From Streptomyces malachitofuscus (lineage in GTDB: Bacteria; Actinomycetota; Actinomycetes; Streptomycetales; Streptomycetaceae): a stretch of 64,000 nt of DNA. Below, piece by piece: positions 26,541 to 40,146 of the stretch. Both the position numbers and the translations under genes were made by a program. Location of the stretch: positions 496,001-560,000 of the forward strand of contig NZ_BMUF01000002.1 in NCBI RefSeq assembly GCF_014650055.1. Reading direction: 5' to 3'. The stretch's first letter is position 1. Each line of letters starts with the position of its first letter. The notes under the pieces were generated by a model. It had not been told where the DNA came from. It did not search any database and worked only from the letters and a program-made list of their open reading frames with translations.

Positions 26541-26971
26541 GCACCCGCCCCACGTGGGCTCTGGTCGTCGAGACGACCCAGGGCATCGGGCAGCGCAAGC
26601 ACATGGTGGCCCGGGTGCCGGCGCATGTCGGAGGGTCCCGCGAGGAGGCGCTGGCGGAGCTGGAGCGGCAGGCCCGCAGCTACGTACCGGAGCACCCGTC
26701 GAGCCCTCGGCGCCGCCGGCTGCTGCGAACAGGTGACGGCTTCCTGCTCGTGGTCGAAGGGGCGTGGCAGACGTTCGCCACCCGGTTCACCGTGGGGGAA
26801 CTGCCGGCCGACTCCGACACGTCCCCCGATCCGCGCCCGGAGGCTGCCGGGAAGCCCGCCCCGGCCGAGCCTCCCGCCGAGGTGGACCGAGCGGCGTTCG
26901 ACCCCGCCGAGGTGGACGAGGACGGCGTGCCGGTACGGCCGGCCTGGCTGGGCCGCCGCGACCTGTCCTGA
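26537..26971 (+). CDS. Conserved hypothetical protein coupled to TetR
   Basis: A 144-residue soluble protein. The first ~90 residues look folded (TWALVVETTQGIGQRKHMVA, then RRRRLLRTGDGFLLVVEGAW). The C-terminal third is acidic and Pro/Ala-rich. No signal, membrane helix or catalytic motif is visible. The GTG start overlaps the TetR stop. From memory, this pair is conserved in Streptomyces; function unknown. Confidence 0.7.
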   Translation: MSTRPTWALVVETTQGIGQRKHMVARVPAHVGGSREEALAELERQARSYVPEHPSSPRRRRLLRTGDGFLLVVEGAWQTFATRFTVGELPADSDTSPDPRPEAAGKPAPAEPPAEVDRAAFDPAEVDEDGVPVRPAWLGRRDLS

Positions 26972-26994
26972 GCCCCGCCCGACCGCGTACGGGC

Positions 26995-27354
26995 CTACTC
27001 GCCCTCGAACTTCCGGTACGACGCGTCCAGGTCGCGTACCTCGGCGGAGGCGTGCAGCAGCCGGCCCCCGTCCGGCTTGACGTACTGCCGCAGCAGGTCC
27101 AGCACGGCCTCGGTGAGCCGGGCCTTGGTGTCGTCGGTGCGGCCGGCCAGCAGGCCGATGTGCACGTGCACGAGGGCGTGCCCGTCGGTGTCGGGGCCGA
27201 CCACGACGTCCTCGGTCCGCCGGAACCGGGTCTTGCACGCCGGCGGCTTGGCGGCCGCGATCTCCACGACGGCGGTGTGCAGGTCCCGCGCGAAGGCGGG
27301 CCGGTCGAAGCCGTCCGCCAGACGCTCGGAGTAGTCGACGGTGATCTGCGGCAT
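26995..27354 (-). CDS. 5-carboxymethyl-2-hydroxymuconate isomerase-like protein (tautomerase superfamily)
   Basis: A 119-residue protein beginning MPQITVDYSERL, so that Pro becomes residue 1 after Met removal, the catalytic base of tautomerases. It also shows VHVHIGLLAGRTDDTKARLT and a C-terminal ASAEVRDLDASY typical of the CHMI (HpaF) subgroup. No homoprotocatechuate pathway genes are nearby, so the physiological substrate is uncertain. Its AGGAGGG ribosome site lies inside the hairpin 27355-27383. Confidence 0.8.
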   Translation of the reverse strand: MPQITVDYSERLADGFDRPAFARDLHTAVVEIAAAKPPACKTRFRRTEDVVVGPDTDGHALVHVHIGLLAGRTDDTKARLTEAVLDLLRQYVKPDGGRLLHASAEVRDLDASYRKFEGE

Positions 27355-27383
27355 GAGCCCTCCTGTTTCGGTCAGGAGGGCTC
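27355..27383 (-). terminator. Hairpin containing the isomerase ribosome-binding site
   Basis: A perfect 11-bp stem (GAGCCCTCCTG / CAGGAGGGCTC) with a 7-base loop ends immediately before ATG 27354. On the minus strand the AGGAGGG of the 3' arm is the only plausible ribosome site for the isomerase. The same hairpin could terminate the pullulanase transcript, whose stop is 27 bases upstream. Confidence 0.7.
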
Positions 27384-27409
27384 ACACTAGCCGCAGCTTC
27401 CGACAGGGA

Positions 27410-32851
<5,442 letters not shown>

Positions 32852-32924
32852 TGGGTCCGACCCCACGCCACAGCGGTGGCCTGTTTCGGCCACATCACCG
32901 GAGCGTCCGCGTGACCGTATCGCC

Positions 32925-32944
32925 GTTGAAAGCTTTACAGCAAG
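32925..32944 (-). promoter_or_regulatory. MalR-like operator candidate before the pullulanase gene
   Basis: On the minus strand CTTGCTGTAAAGCTTTCAAC resembles the CTTGCAG-N-TGCAAG sequence before malE. It lies about 75 bases upstream of the start. Binding is inferred from similarity only. Confidence 0.4.
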
Positions 32945-32981
32945 GGTTATGAAAGTAACGGTAAGGACTTACATCGCGGAG

Positions 32982-33021
32982 GCGCGTCGCGCCGCCGCCC
33001 GTGAACGGCGGCGCGACGCGC
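32982..33021 (-). terminator. Terminator of the alpha-amylase gene
   Basis: A 16-bp perfect stem (32982-32997 with 33006-33021) and an 8-base loop begins 6 bases after the amylase stop. Confidence 0.85.
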
Positions 33022-33027
33022 GCGTGT

Positions 33028-34401
33028 TCAGCAGCCCGACTTGCCCGCGTACACCGCGAGGGCCGTGTTGGAGCCCAGGGTGGCGGTCAGCCGGCCCGAG
33101 CCGTCCACCGTCACCGGGGTGTTGTTCTGGACGTTGCAGTACGTCCCCGCGGGCAGGGACGTCTGGTAGGTGCGGGTCAGTGAGCCGGACTCGTGGTTGA
33201 TGGCCACGAAGCCCTTGCTGCCGCGGCCGAAGGCGATCGCGTCGCCGCCGTTGTCCCACCAGTTGGTGACCGCCTGGCCCCGGGTCGCGTTGCGGAAGGC
33301 GACCATGGACTTGATCTCCGGCCAGGCGTGCTGGCACTTCCAGCCGCTCTGCCAGCAGGCGTCGACCCGGCCTCCGTTGGGCGGTCCGGCGTCGTGGTCG
33401 GAGAACTCGTACCCGGAGTTGATGTCCGGGGCGCCGTAGGGCCAGGCCAGCATGAAGACGTTGGCCAGGGTGTAGTTGGCGTTGTCCTTGTAGGACAGCG
33501 TGCTGCCGTTGCGTTCGGTGTCGTGGTTGTCGACGAAGACGCCGGAGACGGAGCTGTTCATGTAGCCCCAGCCCTCGCCGTAGTTCTTCAGGTAGGCGAG
33601 GTTCTCGTTGTTGAAGACCCGCTTGAGGTCGTAGGCGTAGCGGAACTCCTGGACGTCTCCGTTGCCCGTGTACTCGGTGGGCTGGACGGCCTCTCCGGCG
33701 CCGTGGATGACCTCCTGCTTCCAGTAGACGGAGGGGTTGCTCAGCCGGGACTTGATGTTGGCCAGGTCGGCCGCCGGCATGTGCTTGGCCGCGTCGATAC
33801 GGAAGCCGTCCACACCGAGCGAGAGCAGGTCGTTCATGTACCGGGCGATGGCTCCGCGGACGTAGTCCTCGCCGGTGTCGAGGTCGGCGAGGCCGACCAG
33901 TTCGCAGTTCTGGACGTTCCAGCGGTCGCCGTAGTTGTTGATCTGCGAGGTGCAGTTGTCGAAGTCCCAGGAGGAGTACACGCCGGGGTAGTCGTACTTC
34001 GAGTACGACGAGCCGCCGGTGCCCGTGCCGCTGCCCGCGGACATGTGGTTGATGACCGTGTCGGCGACGACCTTGACGCCCGCCGCGTGACACGTGTCCA
34101 CCATGCTCTTGAACGCGGCGCGGTCACCGAGCCGGCCGGCGATCCGGTAGCTCACGGGCTGGTACGACGTCCACCACTGCGGGCCCTGTATGTGCTCGGC
34201 GGGCGGGGAGACCTGGACGTATCCGTATCCCGCGGGACCGAGGGTGGTGGTGCACTCGCGGGCGACGGAGGCGAAGTTCCACTCGAAGAGGACGGCGGTC
34301 ACGTCCCTGGTGCCGGGCGGGGACGCCTCCGCACCGGTTGGGGCCATGACAACCGAGGCGGCCGCGAGGGCGACGGCCGCGGAGAGGGTTCTGCGTGCCA
34401 T
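33028..34401 (-). CDS. Secreted alpha-amylase (GH13)
   Basis: A 457-residue extracellular endo-amylase. The signal peptide is [20 protein letters not shown], cleaved near EASPPG. Mature start [20 protein letters not shown] is that of Streptomyces/animal-type amylases. Catalytic regions: [24 protein letters not shown], the acid in YKQEVIHG-like [10 protein letters not shown], and [11 protein letters not shown]. No starch-binding domain is present; the C-terminus is the beta-sandwich domain C ending in GKSGC. ATG 34401 follows GAAGGA at 6 bases; ATG 34419 is less likely. It lies between the pullulanase and glucosidase genes. Confidence 0.93.
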   Translation of the reverse strand: MARRTLSAAVALAAASVVMAPTGAEASPPGTRDVTAVLFEWNFASVARECTTTLGPAGYGYVQVSPPAEHIQGPQWWTSYQPVSYRIAGRLGDRAAFKSMVDTCHAAGVKVVADTVINHMSAGSGTGTGGSSYSKYDYPGVYSSWDFDNCTSQINNYGDRWNVQNCELVGLADLDTGEDYVRGAIARYMNDLLSLGVDGFRIDAAKHMPAADLANIKSRLSNPSVYWKQEVIHGAGEAVQPTEYTGNGDVQEFRYAYDLKRVFNNENLAYLKNYGEGWGYMNSSVSGVFVDNHDTERNGSTLSYKDNANYTLANVFMLAWPYGAPDINSGYEFSDHDAGPPNGGRVDACWQSGWKCQHAWPEIKSMVAFRNATRGQAVTNWWDNGGDAIAFGRGSKGFVAINHESGSLTRTYQTSLPAGTYCNVQNNTPVTVDGSGRLTATLGSNTALAVYAGKSGC

Positions 34402-34458
34402 GTGGGGTTCCTTCTTCATCGAAGGGTGTGGGGATACCGCCGGAGTTGGTTGAAGCTT

Positions 34459-34479
34459 CTTGCAGAAAGCTTCAGCAAC
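34459..34479 (-). promoter_or_regulatory. MalR-like operator candidate before the alpha-amylase
   Basis: The 21-base sequence (CTTGCAGAAAGC then TTCAGCAAC on the plus strand) matches the malE operator at 16 of 21 positions. It lies 58-78 bases upstream of the amylase start, where a repressor would block the promoter. Confidence 0.55.
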
Positions 34480-34570
34480 CTTGCGGCAACGCAGATGTTA
34501 GAGGCCCGCCACCCGGAAGGGCAGCGGGCCGTACCGACTTGTATGAAAAAAGTTGCGGGGCGGACGAACG

Positions 34571-36265
34571 TCAGCCCGTGGTCCACCACACGGTGGTGTC
34601 CGCCGGGACCTTCGCCTCGCCGGCCGTCTCCGCCACCTCACCGCTGGCGATCAGCACCCGCCCGTACGCCGGGACGGTCACCGACTCCCCCGTGGTGTTG
34701 GCGACGCACACGAACTCCCCGCGCCGGAAGGCCAGGACGCCCTCGGGCGCCCGCAGCCACTCCACCGCGTCGCCCGCGCCCAGGTCGGCCTGGTCCCGGC
34801 GCACGGCGAGCGCGGACCGGTACAGCTCCAGGGTCGAACCGGGGTCGCCGGTCTGCGCCTCGATGCTCAGCTCCCCCCAGCCCTCCGGCTGCGGAAGCCA
34901 GCTGCCGCCGTCCCCGAAGCCGTACGAGGAGCCCTCCCGGGTCCACGGGATCGGCACCCGGCAGCCGTCGCGGAAGCCGTCCTGGCCCGCGCCCCGGAAG
35001 TACGCCGGGTCCTGGCGCACCTCGTCCGGCAGGTCCACGACGTCCGGCAGACCGAGCTCCTCGCCCTGGTAGACGTAGGCCGAGCCGGGCAGCGCCAGCA
35101 TCAGCAGCGTCGCCGCACGCGCCCGGCGCAGGCCCAGCTCACGGTCGCCGGCCAGGCGGATCTGGGTGCCGAGGCCGGGCGGGTTGGCGAAGCGGGTGGC
35201 GTGCCGGGTGACGTCGTGGTTGGACAGCACCCAGGTGGCGGGGGCGCCGACCGGACGCATGGCGTCCAGCGTGCGGTCGATGACCGTGCGCAGCTCCTCG
35301 GCGTCCCAGTGCGTCCCCAGGTACTGGAAGTTGAACGCCTGGTGCAGCTCGTCGGGGCGTACGTAGTTCGCGGTGCGCTCGACGGTCGGGGTCCATGCTT
35401 CCGCGACGAAAATCCGCTCGCCGGAGTACTCGTCGAGGATGAGCCGCCACTGCCGGTAGATGTCGTGCACGCCGTCCTGGTCGAAGAACGGCATGACATC
35501 GTTGCCCAGCAGCTTCAGCTGCTCATGGGATCCAAGGTCGGGCAGGCCCTCGGCCTTCACCATGCCGTGGGCGACGTCGATGCGGAAGCCGTCCACGCCC
35601 ATGTCCAGCCAGAACCGCAGGATGGAGCGGAACTCGTCGCCGACCGCCGGGTGCTCCCAGTTGAAGTCGGGCTGCTCGGGCGCGAAGAGGTGCAGGTACC
35701 ACTCGCCGGGGGTGCCGTCGGGCTCGGTGACCCGGGTCCAGGCGGGGCCGCCGAAGATCGACTCCCAGTCGTTGGGCGGCAGTTCGCCGTTCGCGCCCTT
35801 GCCGGGGCGGAAGTGGTAGCGGTCGCGCGAGGGCGAGCCGGGGCCCTCGGCGAGGGCGCGCTTGAACCACTCGTGCTGGTCGGAGGAGTGGTTGGGCACG
35901 AGGTCGACGATGATGCGCAGGCCCAGCGCGTGGGCGTCGCGGATCAGCGCGTCCGCGTCGAGCAGGGTGCCGAACATCGGGTCGACGGCGCGGTAGTCCG
36001 CGACGTCGTAGCCGGCGTCGGCCTGCGGGGAGGCGTAGAAGGGGCTGAGCCACACGGCGTCCACGCCGAGGTCGCGCAGGTACGGCAGGCGGGAGCGGAT
36101 GCCTTCCAGGTCTCCCATGCCGTCGCCGTTGCTGTCGGCGAAGCTGCGCGGGTACACCTGGTAGATCACCGCGTCGCGCCACCAGTCGTGGCGCCGGGCG
36201 ACGGTGGCGACGGCCGCGTCGGTCGTGGGGGTCGGGGCCGGGGCGGCGGAGTGCTGCTGGCTCAT
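34571..36265 (-). CDS. Cytoplasmic alpha-glucosidase (GH13, oligo-1,6-glucosidase type)
   Basis: A 564-residue enzyme with no signal peptide. WWRDAVIYQVYPRSFADSNG is the classic N-terminus. GH13 regions: [27 protein letters not shown] (nucleophile Asp), FVAEAWTP (acid Glu), LSNHDVTRH. It should hydrolyse imported maltose/maltodextrin to glucose. It lies downstream of malG on the same strand but is separated by a strong hairpin, so it probably has its own promoter in the 144-base gap. It corresponds by position to the alpha-glucosidase next to malEFG in S. coelicolor. Confidence 0.93.
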   Translation of the reverse strand: MSQQHSAAPAPTPTTDAAVATVARRHDWWRDAVIYQVYPRSFADSNGDGMGDLEGIRSRLPYLRDLGVDAVWLSPFYASPQADAGYDVADYRAVDPMFGTLLDADALIRDAHALGLRIIVDLVPNHSSDQHEWFKRALAEGPGSPSRDRYHFRPGKGANGELPPNDWESIFGGPAWTRVTEPDGTPGEWYLHLFAPEQPDFNWEHPAVGDEFRSILRFWLDMGVDGFRIDVAHGMVKAEGLPDLGSHEQLKLLGNDVMPFFDQDGVHDIYRQWRLILDEYSGERIFVAEAWTPTVERTANYVRPDELHQAFNFQYLGTHWDAEELRTVIDRTLDAMRPVGAPATWVLSNHDVTRHATRFANPPGLGTQIRLAGDRELGLRRARAATLLMLALPGSAYVYQGEELGLPDVVDLPDEVRQDPAYFRGAGQDGFRDGCRVPIPWTREGSSYGFGDGGSWLPQPEGWGELSIEAQTGDPGSTLELYRSALAVRRDQADLGAGDAVEWLRAPEGVLAFRRGEFVCVANTTGESVTVPAYGRVLIASGEVAETAGEAKVPADTTVWWTTG

Positions 36266-36318
36266 GTCGTCCTTGATACGAGTTCGTCGGGTGGCGAGTG
36301 GGTCGGCGGCGGGGAGAC

Positions 36319-36364
36319 GAGGCGGCCGCGGTGACAGCGGGGTCGGATGGGCACCGCGGCCGCC
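36319..36364 (-). terminator. Terminator after malG
   Basis: A 14-bp perfect stem (AGGCGGCCGCGGTG and complement) with an 18-base loop follows malG, 45 bases past its stop, and separates malEFG from the glucosidase gene. Confidence 0.75.
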
Positions 36365-36408
36365 TACCCGCGCGAGTCAGGCGCGCGGGAGTCGTGCTGC
36401 GAAGGGGG

Positions 36409-37320
36409 TCAGCCCTTCGTGCCGCCGGCGGTGAGGCCGGTGACCAGGTTCTTCTGCACGAGGTAGAAGAACGCGGAGACCGGTATCGCGATCAGGACCG
36501 CGGTGGCGGCCATGAGGTTGCGCTGTGCGTCGTGCTCGCTGACGAAGCTCTGCAGACCGACCGCGAGGGTGTACTTCTCGTCGTCGAGCATGAACGTCGT
36601 GGCGAAGGCGACCTCGCCGAACGCGGTGATGAAGCTGTAGAACGCGGCGACCGCCAGCCCGGGCTTGGCGAGCGGCAGGATCAGCCGCGCGAACGTGCCG
36701 AAGGGGGTCAGCCCGTCGACGCGTCCCGCCTCGTCGATCTCGAACGGGATGGTGTCGAAGTAGCCCTTCATCAGCCAGGCGCAGTACGGCACCGCCGTCG
36801 AGCAATAGACGAGTACGAGTCCAAGGTAACTGTCGATGAGCTGCAGATCCGAGAGGATCTGGTACATCGGCACCATCAGGACTGCCACGGGGAACATCTG
36901 GGTGACCAGCAGCACCCACATGAACTTCTTGTAGCCCGGGAAGCGCATGCGGGAGACGGCGTAGCCGGTGGTCGCGGCGACCAGGACACCGATGACCGTG
37001 GTACCGAGCGAGACGATCAGCGAGCTCTTGAGCCAGTCGAAGAAGTTCGTGTTCTGCAGCACGAACGAGTAGTTGTCGAGCGTCATCTTGCCCCAGATGC
37101 CGCCGGGACGCAGATAGTCGTCCTTGTCGGGGCCGAGGGACAGGAAGACCAGCCAGGCAACCGGGAACAGCGCGATCAGACTGGCGACGATCAGGATGCC
37201 GTGCGAGGTGAGGCGGGCCGCGGGGCTGCTCTCGCCGCGCCGGCGCGCCTTGCGGGGCGGGCGCGGGTCGTCGGCGGGCCGGTCCGCGGGAGCAGCGGTG
37301 GTGACGGTCGGGGTGCTCAT
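36409..37320 (-). CDS. malG: Maltose/maltodextrin ABC transporter permease
   Basis: A 303-residue inner-membrane permease with six predicted helices after a ~35-residue charged N-terminus. The EAA loop that contacts the ATPase is EIDEAGRVDGLTPFGTFARL followed by ILPLAKPG. It pairs with MalF and the lipoprotein MalE. ATG 37320 has GGAGT four bases upstream. malF ends 13 bases before, so they are co-transcribed. No ATPase is encoded here; Streptomyces sugar transporters commonly share MsiK, encoded elsewhere. Confidence 0.93.
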   Translation of the reverse strand: MSTPTVTTAAPADRPADDPRPPRKARRRGESSPAARLTSHGILIVASLIALFPVAWLVFLSLGPDKDDYLRPGGIWGKMTLDNYSFVLQNTNFFDWLKSSLIVSLGTTVIGVLVAATTGYAVSRMRFPGYKKFMWVLLVTQMFPVAVLMVPMYQILSDLQLIDSYLGLVLVYCSTAVPYCAWLMKGYFDTIPFEIDEAGRVDGLTPFGTFARLILPLAKPGLAVAAFYSFITAFGEVAFATTFMLDDEKYTLAVGLQSFVSEHDAQRNLMAATAVLIAIPVSAFFYLVQKNLVTGLTAGGTKG

Positions 37321-37333
37321 GGGGACTCCTGCC

Positions 37334-38338
37334 TCAGATCGCGAGCTGCTGCTCATTGCGGTTCAGCCAGCGGCGGTAGAAGGAGGTGAAGACGATCAGG
37401 ATGGCCAGCAGCAGCATGCCGTAGGCCGCGGACTCGGCGAACTCGCGCGGCTGCTGTCCGAAGCCGAGCTGGTAGGCCCAGGTCACGAGGATCTGCGCGT
37501 CCGGCGCGGTGTTGCCGAACAGCAGGAAGATGATCGCGAACTGGTTGAACGTCCAGATGATGCCGAGCAGCACCACGGTGGAGCTGACCGAGCGCAGGCC
37601 GGGCAGGGTGACGTGGCGGAACCGCTGCCAGGCGCTCGCGCCGTCCATCTCGGCCGCCTCGTACAGGCTGGCGTCGATGGACTGCAGCCCGCCGAGCAGG
37701 GAGATCATCATGAAGGGCACACCGCACCAGGTGTTGACCATGATGGCGGCGACGCGCTGCCAGAAGGTGTCCTCCAGCCACGCCGGGGTGGGCAGGCCGA
37801 GGAAGTCCAGGCCGGAGTTGATGATGCCGGCGTCGGCGAGCATGAAGCGCCAGCCGAAGACGGTGACGAAGGTCGGCACGGCCCACGGCAGGATCAGGAC
37901 CAGCCGGTAGAGGGTGCGGCCGCGCAGCTTCTGGTTGAGCAGCAGGGCGAGGCCCAGGCCGATGCCGTAGTGCAGGGCGACACAGGCGGCCGTCCACACG
38001 ATCGTCCAGATGAAGTGCGACCAGAAGCGGTCGTAGGCCGTCTCGCCCCACAGGATGTCGGCGTAGTTGTCGATGCCGATGAACTTGTAGGTGGCCTCGA
38101 TCTCGTTGACGCCGATGGTGCGGGCCGAGTTGAGGCTGTCCGCGTCGGTGAGCGTGAGGTAGAAGCCGTAGGCCAGGGGGTACAGCACGATGACGCCGAG
38201 CACGATGGCCACCGGCGCGATCATGGCGTAGGCGTACCAGTGCTTCTGGTACGCGTGCTTCAGGCGGTGGACCGGCCCGGGGCGGGGCGCGCGGTCACCG
38301 CGGCGCTTGCCGGTCGCGCGGTCGATGGCGACTGTCAT
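37334..38338 (-). CDS. malF: Maltose/maltodextrin ABC transporter permease
   Basis: A 334-residue permease with about six to seven helices. It opens with a basic segment and YAYAMIAPVAIVLGVIVLYP. A soluble loop between the first helices (SARTIGVNEIEATYKFIGID) is where MalE would dock. The EAA loop is LYEAAEMDGASAWQRFRHVT followed by LPGLR. It lies between malE and malG; a stem-loop precedes it and probably lowers its expression relative to malE. Confidence 0.93.
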   Translation of the reverse strand: MTVAIDRATGKRRGDRAPRPGPVHRLKHAYQKHWYAYAMIAPVAIVLGVIVLYPLAYGFYLTLTDADSLNSARTIGVNEIEATYKFIGIDNYADILWGETAYDRFWSHFIWTIVWTAACVALHYGIGLGLALLLNQKLRGRTLYRLVLILPWAVPTFVTVFGWRFMLADAGIINSGLDFLGLPTPAWLEDTFWQRVAAIMVNTWCGVPFMMISLLGGLQSIDASLYEAAEMDGASAWQRFRHVTLPGLRSVSSTVVLLGIIWTFNQFAIIFLLFGNTAPDAQILVTWAYQLGFGQQPREFAESAAYGMLLLAILIVFTSFYRRWLNRNEQQLAI

Positions 38339-38385
38339 GGTTCGGCACCTTCTGGATGATCAAGGAGTACGGCACACAGGCCGGC

Positions 38386-38426
38386 GGCCGCCGGACCCTC
38401 CCCTCCGGGAAGCGGGTCCGGCGGCC
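38386..38426 (-). terminator. malE-malF intergenic stem-loop
   Basis: A 13-bp perfect stem (GGCCGCCGGACCC and complement) with a 15-base loop lies between malE and malF. In transporter operons such hairpins stabilise the binding-protein message or partly terminate, giving excess MalE. Confidence 0.75.
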
Positions 38427-38435
38427 ACGCGGGCA

Positions 38436-39707
38436 TTACTTGCTGAAGTCCGGCACCAGCTTGGCGATCGCGGTCTCCGCGTCACCGAGGCCCTTGTCCA
38501 GGGACTCCTTGCCGCTCGCGATCTGCGGGAGCTCGTCGTCCAGCGGCGTCCACAGCGAGCTGTACTCGGGCAGGGCCGGGCGCGGCTGGGCGGCGGAGAG
38601 GACCGTCTGGTAGCCGGCGATGCCCGGGTCCGCCTTGACCTTGTCGGTGTAGGCGTCGTCACGCGTGGGCAGCGTGGAGTTCTTCAGCGCGATGGTCTCC
38701 TGCGCCTTGGCCGAGGTCATGAAGTTCACGAACTTCAGCGCGGCCTCCTGCTTGCCCTTGCTGGAGCCGGCGTAGACGGACAGGTTGTGGCCGCCGGTGG
38801 GGGCGCCGGCCTTGCCGGTGGAGCCGGCCGGGACGGTGGCGATGCCGAGGTTGTTCTTGTCCTTGAAGGCGGAGCCCTTGTAGAAGTTGGTGATCTCCCA
38901 CGGGCCCTGGATGATCGAGGCCACCTTGCCGTTGACGAACGCGTCCTGGATGTGGGCGTAGGCGTCAGCGGTGACGTCGGCCTTGTGCAGGCCCTTGCCC
39001 TTGAAGAGGCTCAGCCAGGTGCCGTACGCCTTCTCGGCCTCGGCGGACTTGACGGTGATCTTCTTGGCGTCGGCGTCGACCGTGTCGGTGCCCTCGCCGT
39101 ACAGGAAGGGCTGGGCGTAGTAGGCGGCGGTGGAGCCCCAGTAGCCGTCGACGCCGGTCTTGTCCTTGACGGTGGCGGCGGCCTTCTTCAGGTCCTCCCA
39201 CGTCTTGGGGGCCTCGACGCCGGCCTTCTCGAAGAGGGCCTTGTTGTAGACGAAGGCGAGGGTGTCCGTGGTGAAGGGGACGCCGTAGGTCTTGCCCTCG
39301 TACTTGGCCTGCTCGACCAGGTTGGGCTTGAACTTGTCCTGCTCGGCGAGGGCCTCGGTGCCGTCCAGGGGCAGGAAGAAGCCCTTCTTGGCGAAGGCGG
39401 GGGTCCAGCCGACCTCGGAGCGCAGCACGTCGGGGGCGCCCTTGGAACCGGCGGCGGTGTCGAACTTGTTCTGCGCCTGGTCGAAGGGGACGTTGACGTA
39501 CTCGACCTTGATGTTCTTGTTGGCGGCCTCGAACTCCTTGACCAGGGCCTGGTAGGTCGGCGCCTCGTTGGTCGCGTTGGAGGTGTCCCACCAGGTGATG
39601 GTGACCGGGCCGTCGGCCGAGTCGCCGCTGTCGCTGTCTCCGCCGCAGGCCGTCGCCGCGAGGGCGAGGGACGCCACCAGCGCGGTGGCCGCTATGCCAC
39701 GCCGCAT
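38436..39707 (-). CDS. malE: Maltose/maltodextrin-binding lipoprotein
   Basis: A 423-residue solute-binding protein. Its lipoprotein signal ends ASLALAATACGGDSDSG (lipid-anchored Cys near residue 21). The mature part is a type 1 extracellular binding fold with aromatic sugar contacts, e.g. TITWWDTSNATNEAP, DGYWGSTAAYYAQPFLY, IIQGPWEITNFYKGS. ATG 39707 follows AAGGAGA. A 21-bp MalR-type palindrome lies about 150 bases upstream. First gene of malEFG; strongly induced by maltose in S. coelicolor. Confidence 0.95.
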   Translation of the reverse strand: MRRGIAATALVASLALAATACGGDSDSGDSADGPVTITWWDTSNATNEAPTYQALVKEFEAANKNIKVEYVNVPFDQAQNKFDTAAGSKGAPDVLRSEVGWTPAFAKKGFFLPLDGTEALAEQDKFKPNLVEQAKYEGKTYGVPFTTDTLAFVYNKALFEKAGVEAPKTWEDLKKAAATVKDKTGVDGYWGSTAAYYAQPFLYGEGTDTVDADAKKITVKSAEAEKAYGTWLSLFKGKGLHKADVTADAYAHIQDAFVNGKVASIIQGPWEITNFYKGSAFKDKNNLGIATVPAGSTGKAGAPTGGHNLSVYAGSSKGKQEAALKFVNFMTSAKAQETIALKNSTLPTRDDAYTDKVKADPGIAGYQTVLSAAQPRPALPEYSSLWTPLDDELPQIASGKESLDKGLGDAETAIAKLVPDFSK

Positions 39708-39856
39708 GAGGTTCTCCTTGAGGGTTAAGCCCGTGAGGTGGGCCCTGACGAGGACCCGCGGGTCGGCCCCGTCTGCCGTCCCGCTGACTTGCCGACCGCG
39801 CCGTTGCCGCCGCCGGGCGACGTGAACGTAACAGCGATGGAACCGTTCCGAAAGAC

Positions 39857-39877
39857 CTTGCAGAAAAGTTTTGCAAG
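39857..39877 (-). promoter_or_regulatory. MalR operator before malE
   Basis: CTTGCA and TGCAAG half-sites face each other in a 21-base element with GAAAAGTTT between them. It matches the well-known Streptomyces maltose/amylase operator type. MalR (LacI family) bound here would repress malEFG. Confidence 0.75.
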
Positions 39878-39963
39878 AGACGCCGAGAGTTATGCCGCCG
39901 TGACCTCTCCTCGACCGTGCCGCGACCCGGGTTTCCGCCCGTACGACAGGGGTTCGGACTGTT

Positions 39964-39987
39964 GTGCAAGACTCTGCAAGCACTTGC
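39964..39987. promoter_or_regulatory. TGCAAG repeats in the malE-malR gap
   Basis: TGCAAG occurs at 39964-39969 and 39974-39979, exactly 10 bases apart, followed by CTTGCC at 39982-39987. Further half-sites lie at 40014 and 40112. They may mediate malR autoregulation. Confidence 0.45.
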
Positions 39988-40132
39988 CATCCGTTGCCGC
40001 CGCGGGAATCATCCCTTGCGGACCGGACGCCGACCACGACTTGAGGGATCGCGATGACCCAGCAGCCCGCAGCGGGCCGTCCGACGGCGCGCACCAGGCG
40101 TCCGATCGGTGTGCAAGGGGAGAAACGGCAGA

Positions 40133-40138
40133 TACAGT
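40133..40138 (+). promoter_or_regulatory. Leaderless-type -10 box of malR
   Basis: TACAGT lies eight bases before GTG 40147, favouring that codon as a leaderless start. Confidence 0.5.
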
Positions 40139-40146
40139 CCAGTCCT

